From NCBI GenBank assembly GCA_026770615.1, contig MU631977.1, forward strand, positions 34,901 to 45,552: a stretch of 10,652 nt of DNA. Direction: 5' to 3'. Each line of letters starts with the position of its first letter. Position 1 is the first letter of the stretch. This stretch comes from Pavlovales sp. CCMP2436 (Eukaryota; Haptophyta; Pavlovophyceae; Pavlovales). Below are positions 1 to 7,625 of the stretch, piece by piece. The notes beneath the pieces are model-generated. The model was not told where the DNA came from. It did no database searches and worked only from the letters and a program-made list of their open reading frames with translations. A program made the position numbers and the translations under genes.

Positions 1-174
1 GGGGGGGGGGGGGGGGGGAATGGGGGGTAGGCTTCTTGTCAATCGTATTGTACTTCGTCTTCTTTTCAATTACGGCGGAGGTTCTAATGATTCTTGTGGT
101 CGTTGTTGTTGTTATTATTATTGATTTTCTTGTTGATTTGTTCTCGTTCTTGTCCTCATTTCACTTTCATTTAG
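1..174 (+). other. Partial intron or 5' flank of the large KH gene
   Basis: The window opens with 18 G residues and then a T-rich stretch with short GTT and ATT runs. It ends in a pyrimidine-rich tract and TTTAG directly before a GC-rich open exon at 175. A GTAGGC at about 27 could be a donor, but the upstream exon is not visible. The G run may be genuine or may mark a poor contig end. No protein-coding signal is seen here. Confidence 0.45.
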
Positions 175-3100
175 GAGGTGGTGGGCTCGGTGGATGAAGA
201 GGAGGAGGAGGAGGAGGATTCGGTGGATGTGACAGAGAAAGAGTGGATGGGGAGCAAGGAGAGGAGGAGGAGGAAGCCGACGAGCACGGCCACGGGCAAG
301 CGCAAGGGCAAGAAGATTCCGGCCCCGGATGAGACGGTATTATTATTATTAGTAGTATTATTATTATATAATCATCATCATCATCATCATAGAAGGTGTA
401 ATTATAATTATAATTATTATTATTATTATTAATAATAATGTTATTATTAATACTAGTGATAATCATATTATTATTATTATTAGTAGTATTACGATGATAA
501 TAGCTGCAGCAGCAGCAGCCGTCTCCGGCGGCAGCGGCTGAGGCGAACATTATACTGATAATAATTGTTGTTATTTATAATAAAAATAATAATAATATTT
601 ATTATTATTATTATTATAGCCGCAGCAGCAGCAGCAGCCGTCTTCGGCGGCAGCGGCTGAGACGAACGCGACACCCAAACCGAACATGACGATCAAAACG
701 GGGCTGACTGCCGGCTCTCGGCTGCTCGCTCGTGACTCAGCTGCCGAGCAGGTGCTTTTTTAATAATAGTTCTTGCTGTCAACAACAACAACATCAACAA
801 CAACAGTAATACTGCTAATAATCATCTCATTATCATTATCATCATCATCATCAATATTTTTATTAATATTTCATTCTTATTAGTAATAATAAAATGATGG
901 TGATGATGATGATTTTATTGGCATCATTAATACAAGTATTAATTTGTTAGAGCGACGCAGCTGCCTTCGTAATGGCGATCATGTATTTCCTCTTGTTATT
1001 GTTGTTTGTATTTTGTTTGTATTTTTGTTTGTACTTATATTTCAACGAATAGGTCCAGGGGCTGCATTTACTCAATTTATTTGCATTGCTTATATTTCAA
1101 TTATTTTCGCAGGTTACCGGGCCATCCTCAGACGGGGGCCTTTTTTCCTTTCCTTTTTTTCGTCTTTGTTGTTGTTGTTGTTGTTGTTGGTGTTGGTGTT
1201 ACTATTTGTTTTATTGTCATCCTTTTTGTTTTTGTATTTCCTTATCCTTATCCCAATTCTTATTCGATTTCTTATTCTTATCGCAGGTACCCGGGCCATC
1301 CTCAGGCGGGGGCCTTAAGGTTCTGGGCTCTGCGCGGTTAGCAGACGGTTCAGATTGGCTAAGAGAAAGGCTAGCCGCGAGGGACGCATCAGCCGCCTCT
1401 GGTATGTTGTTATCATTCACAATGAACTCATTATAATTATTGTAATTCTTATTGTCAGTATTCACAATCATACTTGTTATTGTACTCATATAAAGTCATT
1501 TAAATCACAATAACAACACGAATAGCAGCAGCAGCAGCCACCTCCGGCCCATCGACGCCGCAGCCGCCTTCACCCACCCGTGCCGACGCCGCAGCCTCGG
1601 CGGCGGGCTTGGCGGCGGCGGGCTTCGCGGCGGCGACGGCGGTGGCGGCGGGCTCGTCGGCGGTGGCGAGGGCGGCGACGGGCTTGGCGGCGGCGGCGAT
1701 GGCGGCGGCGACGATGGTGGCAGCAAGCTCGATTCGCCCTCCTCGGTTTGAGCGCGCCGAATCTCCCGACGGGGACTGGGCTGGTCCACCCCCAGACCCC
1801 GCCTCGCCGGTAAGGGCGGGGGGTACCTTCAAAGAGCCGCACAGAAGCCGTCCACGCGGCAAGGAGTGGGACTCGCGCGTGGGCGCTTACAGCGACGACC
1901 CGGACCACTGGATCCGACTCGCACTGGTGGAGGCTACCTTTATGGCGCCTCGCGACCGGCCTCCCGTGGGCGCCTACCGCGAAGTCCCGGACGACGCTTT
2001 CGCCGCACCAATGGAGGATGAGGTCACGCTTCCGTCCGCTGCACCCGCCACGGCGGAGAGAGCGGGGGATGCCTTCACGGCGCCCCTCCGCCGCCCTGCT
2101 GGTCGCCCTCCGTCCGGCAAGAAGTGGGACTCGCGCACAGGCGCGTACAACGACGAGCCAAGCTACGCTTCCGCCGCACCGCCGCCCCTACCGGCCGCCG
2201 CCGACCCGGCCGCCGGTGCCGCCGAGCTCGCTGCCACCGCCGTCGCCTCGCCGCTGGCGCTGCGCGCCAAGGACTCGAACGCGATGCCCGCGTGCGAGGC
2301 GGAGGTGGCGCAAGAGCGGCTCGCGAAGCAACAGCGTGCGAGTGCGATGGAAGCGGAGAGTGCACTGAAGCGGCTGGCCGAGCAGCAGGCTGCGCCCATT
2401 TCCATGCAGCCTGCGTCCACGCGGCGTCCGCTCGAGCACAGTGACGATGAGCGCGCCTCGCTGCAAAGCCCCGCTCGGCCGGCAGTCACTGTCGCTGCGT
2501 TAGAGACGCTCTCCATCGCGCCTAGCCGCCGCAAGCGCAGGGCGTGCGAGGACAACGAGAGCAGCGACGAGGACGAGGGCACCAATCGCCGTGACGCGCT
2601 CGGGAGAGTAGTTGCGCAACCCGAAAGAGCGGAGGCGCTCGATCTTGCGCGCGAGGCGGCGCTGGCGCGGGAGCACTTCGCAAAGCGACAGCGCGCGATT
2701 GCGATGATGGCGAAGGCCGCTCCGACGCGGCTCGGTGCCGGGCTTGGTGGCGGAGTTGACGGCGAGCTAAGGGGCGAGGTAAGGGGCGGATTCGGTGCCA
2801 CTGCCAGCGCCACCTGCACCGCAGCCGCCGATGCAGTCCCTGCCCTCGCCGCTATCCTGGATGCCGCCTCCTTGGCTGCTGGCACTGCCGCCGCCTCGGC
2901 CGCCACCCTGGATACCAGCACGACCGCTCGCCCGGCCGCCAGCGCGGACCCCGGCGCGCCCGCCATCAATATCGGACGATTACAGGCGCTGGGCGCACAG
3001 CCCCCGGGCAAGCTGTACGCGCTTCCCCCGAGCACCCGGCAGCGTCCCACATTCTTTTCTTACTTTTTTTCACGCACAACCGCCCCCCCCACCGCCCCCT

Positions 3101-5807
3101 TTGCCCCGACGCAGCATTCCCAAGAGGTTCAAGCGCGCCAAGGTTGCTGAGCCACAGCCAGTCAAGGTTGCTGAGCCACAGCCCCCGCCTATCGGCGACG
3201 AGCAGCACATGGGATCCTTCGAAGCCTCTGAGCAAACCCGCATAGAGCTGCGTGCTGACACGCCGCACTTCTTCTGGATCCCCGGGTGCCTCATTCCGTC
3301 GCTCATCGGGCTGCGCGGCGACCGGATCAGCGGTTTACGCGCGACCTGCCTGTGCGAGATCATGGTGCCCAATGCCAAGGACGTCTACGAGAATATCCAC
3401 GAGAAGATGTTTGGTGCGGACAAGTTCTGCAGGGTCTGTGTGGGCATCAAGGGGAGCAAGCTGACCGAGCTCATCGCGGGCTCCACCGTGCCGCTAACCC
3501 CTTCCGAATGCGACAACGTTAAGAGGGCCATCGTCGATAGCCTGGAGGAGGGACTCAATGCGGGTTCGCTTCCCAGCCACAGCGCCGAGCCTGCGAGCCC
3601 GCCACCCTTGCCTTCGAGCCCGCCACCCCTACCCGCCAAGCCTGCGAGCTCGCCACCCTTGCCTTCGAGCCCGCCACCCTTGCCCGCTGCCCGCCTTGCT
3701 GGCCCGCCGTACCTACCCAAGCCGCCACCAGAACCTGCCGGCCCGCCACCCTTGCCCGCCACCCGCCCTGCCGGCCCGCCGTACCTACCCAAGCCGCCCA
3801 GCGCCGAGCCTGCGAGCACGCCACCGCTACCTGCCGACCTGCCACCCTTGGCTAAGCCGCGCATCACCGAGCCTACGAGCACGCCGCCGTTACCTGCTGG
3901 CCCGCCACCCTTGGCTAAGCCGCGCAGCACCGAGCCTGCGGGCACGCCGCCGCTACCTGCCCGCCCACCGCCCTCGGCTAAGCCGCGCAGCACCGAGCAT
4001 GCGAGCACGCCGCCGCTACCTGCCCCCCCGCCGCTACCTGCCCCCCCGCCGCCCATGACTAAGCCGCCCAGCGCCGAGCCTGCGAGCACGCCGCCGCTAC
4101 CTGCCCACCAGCCACCTTTGGCTAAGTCACGCAGCACCGAGCCTGCGAGGAGGCCCCTGCACTCGCCGGCACGGCCAGTGAAGCCGCATGCTGCCTTTAA
4201 ATTGCCACCATACCGGGCGCAGCCGCTCTCTCGTCCGGCGCAGCCGCGCGCGCTCACTCCGACCAGCCGTGGCGCACCACCCGCACCCACTCAAGCCAAC
4301 CTGTCGGCGAGAACGGTGGCCTCGACGGGCGGCGCGGAAGAGCTTCCGTCCAGCCCGCAGGCGAGCGACGCCGATGGCTCATCTTCGGACGAAGACGTAC
4401 CCATCGCGCGGTGGCCGCGCACGCCAGGCCGCAGCAAGCCCACGGGCGCTATACCCGAGAGCTCATCTTCGGTCGAAGACGTATACATCGCGCGGCGGCC
4501 GCGCACGCCAGGCCGCAGCAAGTCCGCGGGCGTTGTACCCGAGAGCTCATCTTCGGACGAAGACGTACCAATCGCGCAGCTGCTGTGCGCGGGCCAATTG
4601 AGCGGGCGCCACACCGGAGCCAGCCGAGGCGCCAGGCCCGAGGAGCCCGCGGGTCCGGCGGCAGGTGCGGTCCTTCCGACAAGTCGCAGCGCAGTGCCCG
4701 CGAGGCCTCTACCCTCTTCTACGGCGCAGCCGCGCGTGCTCATCCCTGCCAGTCGCGACGAGGCCGCTGGCTTTATTCGCACCGACGAGCAGCCGGTCGC
4801 GCAGCCCGAGAAACCAAGGCCCGAGGTGATCGATGTGAGCAACGACGACGAGCTGCTCGCCGACTCTGCGGCCCCTGCCAAACGAGGCGACGGCGAGCGC
4901 AACGCGGCAACGCGCCTGCCCGAGCCGGTCAGCATCGACCTTACCAACGACGACGACGAGAGCTCCGCTGCGTGCACTGTCCCTGACGAGTCGTGCTACA
5001 ACGTTCCCAACGACGAGAGCGAGAGCGAGGGCGACGAGCGCACGCCTTTCGAGCTCCCCTTCCCCCCGCCGCCTACCCGCGCCTGCCACGCTCCTGCTGT
5101 GATTGCCGCCACTACCGCTGCCGCTGCCGCTGTTGCCGCCGCTGCCGCCGCTGACGCAACAGCGGTGTCTGCCGCCGCGGCCAGGGCTACCGCCGCTGCA
5201 ATCGCTACAGCGGCTGCAGCTGAAGCTACTGCAGCCGCCACTACCGCCGCTACCACCGCTGCGGCCGCTGCCGCCGCAGCTCAAACCGCCGTCAACGCCG
5301 CTGCGGTCGCTCGCGCGCGCGCGCTACGGAGCTCTCGCTGTCGCCAGAAGCGTCAATCCGGCAGCGCGGTCACAAGCGGAAGAGGAGGAGCAGGAGTCGG
5401 AGGCGGAGGCTCGGAGACCTGGCCCCGCGGGATGGAGCACACCCGCCATGCTCGCGCCATTGAGCGTACCCGCACTCGCCCGGTTTGACACCTCATCGCC
5501 TGTGCCGCCAGGGGCGAAGTGGGCGCGGGCGCGGGGCACATGGACGACACCCTCCGCGGCGGAGAGCATGGGGACGGAGTCTTGGGGTGCAGGGGGAAAC
5601 AGCCTCGGCCAGGAGAGATACCTCGGTCAGGAAGTCCTCGGCGAACTGAGCCGCGGAGGGGCGGGGGGCCCCAAGCGGCGCAAGGTGGCGGAGGCATCGG
5701 ATCTGGCGATGGGCTTAGAGGGTGCAGAGGCGTCGGCGATACCACCCGTATCTGGCCCTGTCTCGCCCGTCTCTGGCCCCGTCTTGAAAAGTCGCTGGCC
5801 GTGGTGA
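175..5807 (+). CDS. Large multi-exon KH-domain, proline-rich, SIM-bearing probable nuclear protein (5'-partial)
   Basis: Proposed exons are 175-336, 620-751, 1287-1401, 1526-3014, 3115-5098 and 5280-5807. Every junction is GT-AG and every phase matches, giving about 1,469 residues and a TGA at 5805. Domains in order: acidic then basic N-terminus (1-54); Gln/Ala exon (55-98); WDSR repeats (249-258 and 335-344); helical AKQQRA repeats (about 399-430 and 518-531); SRRKRR cluster near 470; KH-like domain (about 681-781, GLRG at 698-701); PPLP array (790-978); 28-residue acidic/basic repeats (1055-1122); two SIM-like motifs (1204 and 1238); PKRRKV (1425-1430). The KH fold implies single-stranded RNA or DNA binding; the basic clusters and SIMs suggest the nucleus. 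The start codon lies upstream of the window. An 18-nt microexon (951-968) is possible. The last junction is least certain; without it the frame ends at 5488 instead. No specific ortholog is recognised. Confidence 0.62.
337..619 (+). other. ATT/CAT-microsatellite intron of the KH gene
   Basis: The donor is ACG|GTATTA at 337 and the acceptor is TTATTATAG at 619, joining two phase-0 exons. The interior is (ATT)n, an ATC run at 371-390 and TAA/TTA runs. At 504-548 it carries a second copy of the downstream exon head, preceded by its own ATAG acceptor-like site. That copy has no good donor after it and is out of register with exon 620-751, so I treat it as intronic. Confidence 0.55.
504..548 (+). 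repeat. Duplicated exon head, copy A (copy B 620-667)
   Basis: These 45 bases match 620-667 except for one missing CAG triplet and about three substitutions. Both copies are immediately preceded by AT-rich sequence ending in ATAG and both are open in phase 0. Copy B continues into a full exon that ends at a donor at 752, while copy A runs into ATT-rich sequence with no convincing donor. This looks like a partial duplication of acceptor plus exon start. Confidence 0.75.
752..1286 (+). other. Long T-rich intron of the KH gene, with possible microexon
   Basis: The donor is GCAG|GTGCTT at 752 and the acceptor is CTTATCGCAG at 1286. It contains a CAA run (about 780-806), ATC/ATG runs (about 830-912) and a GTT run (1166-1200). 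An 18-nt microexon at 951-968, coding SDAAAF, sits between TTTGTTAG and GTAATG and would keep phase 0; it is only a possibility. A partial copy of the downstream exon start lies at 1107-1142. Confidence 0.5.
1107..1142 (+). repeat. Duplicated acceptor plus exon head, copy A (copy B 1281-1316)
   Basis: These 36 bases begin with TCGCAG and match 1281-1316 at all but three positions. The pair lies 174 bp apart. Copy B is the acceptor and first 30 bases of a real-looking exon ending at GTATGT (1402). Copy A runs straight into a T-rich tract and has no donor. Confidence 0.8.
1402..1525 (+). other. Intron of the KH gene (phase 1)
   Basis: A consensus donor CTG|GTATGT at 1402 pairs with CACGAATAG at 1525. 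The upstream exon contributes one base of a codon and the downstream exon two, giving GCA (Ala). The 124-nt intron is AT-rich against GC-rich flanks. The downstream exon again starts with CAGCAG triplets, like exon 620-751. Confidence 0.7.
3015..3114 (+). other. 100-nt intron of the KH gene (phase 2)
   Basis: The reading frame open from 1526 closes at 3150, while the KH domain lies in the next frame. A GT at 3015 (AAGCT|GTACGC) and an acceptor CCCCGACGCAG at 3114, preceded by a C/T-rich tract, remove exactly 100 nt. They restore one frame with a CTC codon at the junction. The other nearby GT, at 3044, gives the wrong frame. Confidence 0.65.
3257..3557 (+). other. KH-like nucleic-acid-binding domain
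   Basis: The segment reads as a type I KH pattern: a hydrophobic strand with IPGCLIPSLIG, the GLRG loop at 3308-3319, an amphipathic helix ending in LRATC, a strand CEIMVP, a longer variable loop, a strand CRVCVGIKGSK and a final helix around NVKRAIVDSLEEGL. The G-x-x-G loop is the family's nucleic-acid-contacting signature. The variable region is long for a KH domain. Only one copy is present. Confidence 0.65.
3584..4150 (+). repeat. In-frame proline-rich tandem repeat array with PPLP motifs
   Basis: This part of the coding sequence consists of degenerate repeats. From about 3799 the unit is about 21 residues (63 bp) with the core EPASTPPLPA followed by PPPLAKPRST. I count about eleven PPLP tetrapeptides. 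PPLP is the known ligand type of group II WW domains such as those of FBP11/Prp40, so a WW-domain partner is a reasonable inference. The array also has regular basic KPRS spacers. Confidence 0.75.
4379..4582 (+). repeat. 84-bp in-frame repeat coding an SSSDED/RTPGRSK unit
   Basis: The TCATCTTCGG start recurs at 4379, 4463 and 4547, an exact 84-bp (28-residue) period. Two full units and a partial third are present. Each unit has an acidic serine block (SSSDED or SSSVED), a short hydrophobic VPIA or VYIA, and a basic RTPGRSK stretch. The serine block matches the pattern of CK2 sites. The third unit diverges after the hydrophobic core. Confidence 0.85.
4826..4960 (+). other. Pair of SUMO-interaction-like motifs
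   Basis: VIDVSNDDE (4826-4852) and VSIDLTNDDDE (4928-4960) both show a V/I-I-D-V/L core followed by S/T and an acidic run. This is the typical arrangement of SUMO-interacting motifs such as VIDLT plus acidic residues. They are 34 residues apart in a disordered, acidic part of the protein. Function is inferred from pattern only. Confidence 0.6.
5099..5279 (+). other. Alanine-codon block; probable GC-rich intron or poly-Ala exon segment
   Basis: Read through, this block codes almost only Ala with some Thr and ends the protein at 5488 in an Arg-rich tail. Removing it with GTGATT at 5099 and CCGCCGCAG at 5279 (181 nt) is phase-compatible and opens a frame to 5807 that contains PKRRKV. Several other GTs and CAGs in the block are also phase-compatible, so the exact borders are uncertain. 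A third option is a 2-base slip in the (CG)n run near 5312-5321. Confidence 0.45.
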
Positions 5808-6080
5808 CGGCGGCGGGACGGAGACCATGGCGGCGGCGGCCTCTTGCAATATTTCTGGGCATCCGATGCCGGCGCAGGGCGGCAGGCGGTGTCTCCGCGG
5901 GATCGGCGGCAATAAGCAGGCAGCGCCGGGCGATCGAAGGCGCTCGCATGGTTTCCGCCCTGCTTGCACATAATATGAGTTGTATAATATGTTGGAAAAA
6001 AAATCGGAGCTGAAAAGTTAGAGCCACTGAGTCGCCTGGGACCTGGGGCACATTTGGCTAGCTGAGAAGCCTCCTTCAAG
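5808..6080 (+). other. Probable 3' UTR of the KH gene
   Basis: Beyond the stop at 5807 no frame looks coding. The sequence falls from GC-rich to AT-rich and leads to an AATAAA at 6081. An A run is at about 5996-6003. Confidence 0.45.
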
Positions 6081-6086
6081 AATAAA
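6081..6086 (+). promoter_or_regulatory. AATAAA poly(A) signal candidate
   Basis: A canonical AATAAA hexamer in AT-rich sequence about 275 bases after the proposed stop of the large + strand gene, followed by a TGTT-containing stretch. Many protists do not rely on AATAAA, so this is only suggestive. Confidence 0.4.
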
Positions 6087-6407
6087 ATTGAGTGTTCACG
6101 TAAATATAAGTAATTAATTAATACAAAAAATGATGATTTTTAAATTTTGAGAACCCTGTCTACTCCGCGGGGACTTGGCCTCCCAGCCGCGCCGCACCCA
6201 GAGGTGGGGCCGATGGATTGTATGTGGCCCTTATGCTTGCAGGGGCTTGCTTCCTGAGCGCACCGTGTCGCCTTTGAGGCGCGCAGGTGCGGCCGTCACG
6301 CCCTCGTTCGCCGGTGGGGACTTCGCAACCCAGCAAACAAGTCCGATTTTAAAAGTGCAGCCGCGACCACTCAGCCGTCCGTGATCTTGACCGACCCACT
6401 TCGCACG
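6087..6407. other. Intergenic spacer and 5' region of the small two-exon gene
   Basis: An AT-rich stretch at about 6100-6150 (TAATTAATTAATAC, TTTTTAAATTTTG) passes into GC-rich sequence. The 69-residue frame at 6175-6384 begins at a TTG and has no recognisable content. No core promoter element can be fixed. Confidence 0.4.
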
Positions 6408-6976
6408 ATGCCAGCGAAGCACGCGGCCGACGACGGCGAGGCAGTTACTGGCGTCAATGAAGCAAATGTGAAGGTGACTAAGGCACCCCCTCCTTCCTAC
6501 CCGCCTGCGGAGCCGATCGTCGGCCTGCGCGAGTTCGTCGCGCGCGTGCGCAAGGGAGAGGCAGATGAAGCACTCACCGAACAGGCACTCATCGGCAGTG
6601 GCAAGAAGGTCCTGCACAAGGTGAGGCGCAACCCGCTCCCACCTCCGCGCGCCCGCTCCCACCCGCGCGCGCGAGCATACCTCACGCTGTTTTCCCCGCG
6701 TCTTCCGTGCCTGCAAAGGTGGGTTCATATCTTGTCGAGGAGATGACGGCGGGTGACACTAGGAAGGCAAAGTTCGTCATGAAGGACTTCGAGCGCTTCG
6801 TGCCGATGCTCACGGCCGCAAAGGTCCTCGATGGCAACAGCAAGTGCACGGGCGTGATCCTCCTCGGGCCCGGCCAGAAGCTGTGCAAGAGCAAATGCCT
6901 ACCGCTTCTAATCGAAAGTGGGATCCTTGTGTGGGGCGCAGAGGAGGACGAGGACTACGATTTCACCTCCACCTGA
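6408..6976 (+). CDS. Small two-exon gene, 156-residue protein of unknown function
   Basis: Exon 1 is 6408-6620 (ATG at 6408) and exon 2 is 6719-6976 (TGA at 6974). The 98-nt intron has the donor AAG|GTGAGG and the acceptor CCTGCAAAG, phase 0. The N-terminal ~40 residues are polar with a Pro-rich PPPSYPPAEP. A helical basic/acidic part follows (LREFVARVRKGEADEALTEQ). The second exon alternates charged and hydrophobic stretches (AKFVMKDFERFVPMLTAAKV, then GVILLGPG) with three cysteines. The C-terminus is acidic (GAEEDEDYDF). No signal peptide or membrane segment is visible. I do not recognise the family. Strong splice sites, sensible amino-acid composition and a continuous frame support a real gene; a 5' non-coding exon may exist. 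Confidence 0.65.
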
Positions 6977-7440
6977 GCCGTGCGTGCGGCACAAGCCACC
7001 GGCGGGTGCACATCTGAGAGTCTCTTGGGGGTACGCTTGCACCGCGCGGTGGATCGCCCGGACTGTTGTCGTTGTGCCGTAGTGACGACAGCCTTTTTCG
7101 GTGCATGACAGCATGAGTCGGAGTATGAGTAGCCAACATGTGAGCGCACATGACTGCATGATCCGATCCCAGATCCTGACAACTACGACATAGACTATTT
7201 ATATCACTCACTCAGTGACAGTTCCTAATGTGAGTAATGCCAATGATGTCAGCTGTGCCGTAACGCCAGGAAAAGCTGTGCATGACAGCATGCAGTTGCA
7301 ACTCGGTGTAAGGCAGTTAGTGTTATTAGTTACGAAGAGTTTGAGTGTACAAAGAGATTCAAAAAGAAATTCACCCAGCGAATCATCGAAATGTTGCTGA
7401 CAGTGACACTGGCAGCTGAGTGCACACCACCTGAGCTGGA
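6977..7440. other. Gene-free spacer with short direct repeats
   Basis: No frame here has convincing coding content. The 13-mer GCATGACAGCATG occurs at about 7103 and again at about 7279. Related CATGACTGCATG is at about 7149. Several GTGAC/CAGTGAC words and a short palindrome AGTTGCAACT (about 7294-7303) are present. The 3' UTR of the small gene must lie within the first part. Confidence 0.45.
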
Positions 7441-7525
7441 TCGACCAGGGCTGGAGTTCCCCCCGGCTGGGGCGCTCCCCCGCCTGCCGCCAGCCAGGGG
7501 GGCTCCAGCCCAGGGGCCTCGTCGA
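7441..7525. repeat. Long imperfect inverted repeat (hairpin)
   Basis: The left arm 7448-7470 begins GGGCTGGAG and ends CGGCTGG. The right arm 7490-7511 begins CCAGCC and ends CTCCAGCCC. They pair with only a small bulge or mismatch, around a 19-base C-rich loop. Outer TCGAC (7441) and GTCGA (7521) can extend the stem. It lies between the convergent small gene and ankyrin gene. Confidence 0.75.
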
Positions 7526-7625
7526 CAGACCGCGCTGTTGGCAAGCGGTCGTTGCGAGCCGGGCTCAGCGCTCTCTGCGGCCTTTGGCTGCCTCGGCTTC
7601 GAGGGGCTCGAGAGCGAGCGGACTC

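Noticed and set aside
178..550. Asn/Tyr/Ile-rich frames on both strands
   Set aside because: Products of ATT/AAT and CAT microsatellites; only the GC-rich part 175-336 is credible as an exon.
2163..3050. 295-residue minus-strand open frame
   Set aside because: Ala/Ser-rich antisense shadow of the GC-rich plus-strand exon; the plus-strand frame joins the KH domain across a good intron.
3385..4290. 301-residue Gly-rich minus-strand open frame
   Set aside because: Antisense of the proline codons (CCN read as NGG) in the PPLP array; no domain content.
4291..4977. 228-residue minus-strand open frame
   Set aside because: Antisense of the SSSDED repeat and SIM region; no independent features.
5353..6051. 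232-residue minus-strand open frame
   Set aside because: Composition matches antisense GC-rich sequence and it crosses the probable gene end without splice support.
6175..6384. 69-residue plus-strand frame before the small gene
   Set aside because: Starts at TTG, no recognisable content, and the next gene has its own ATG at 6408.
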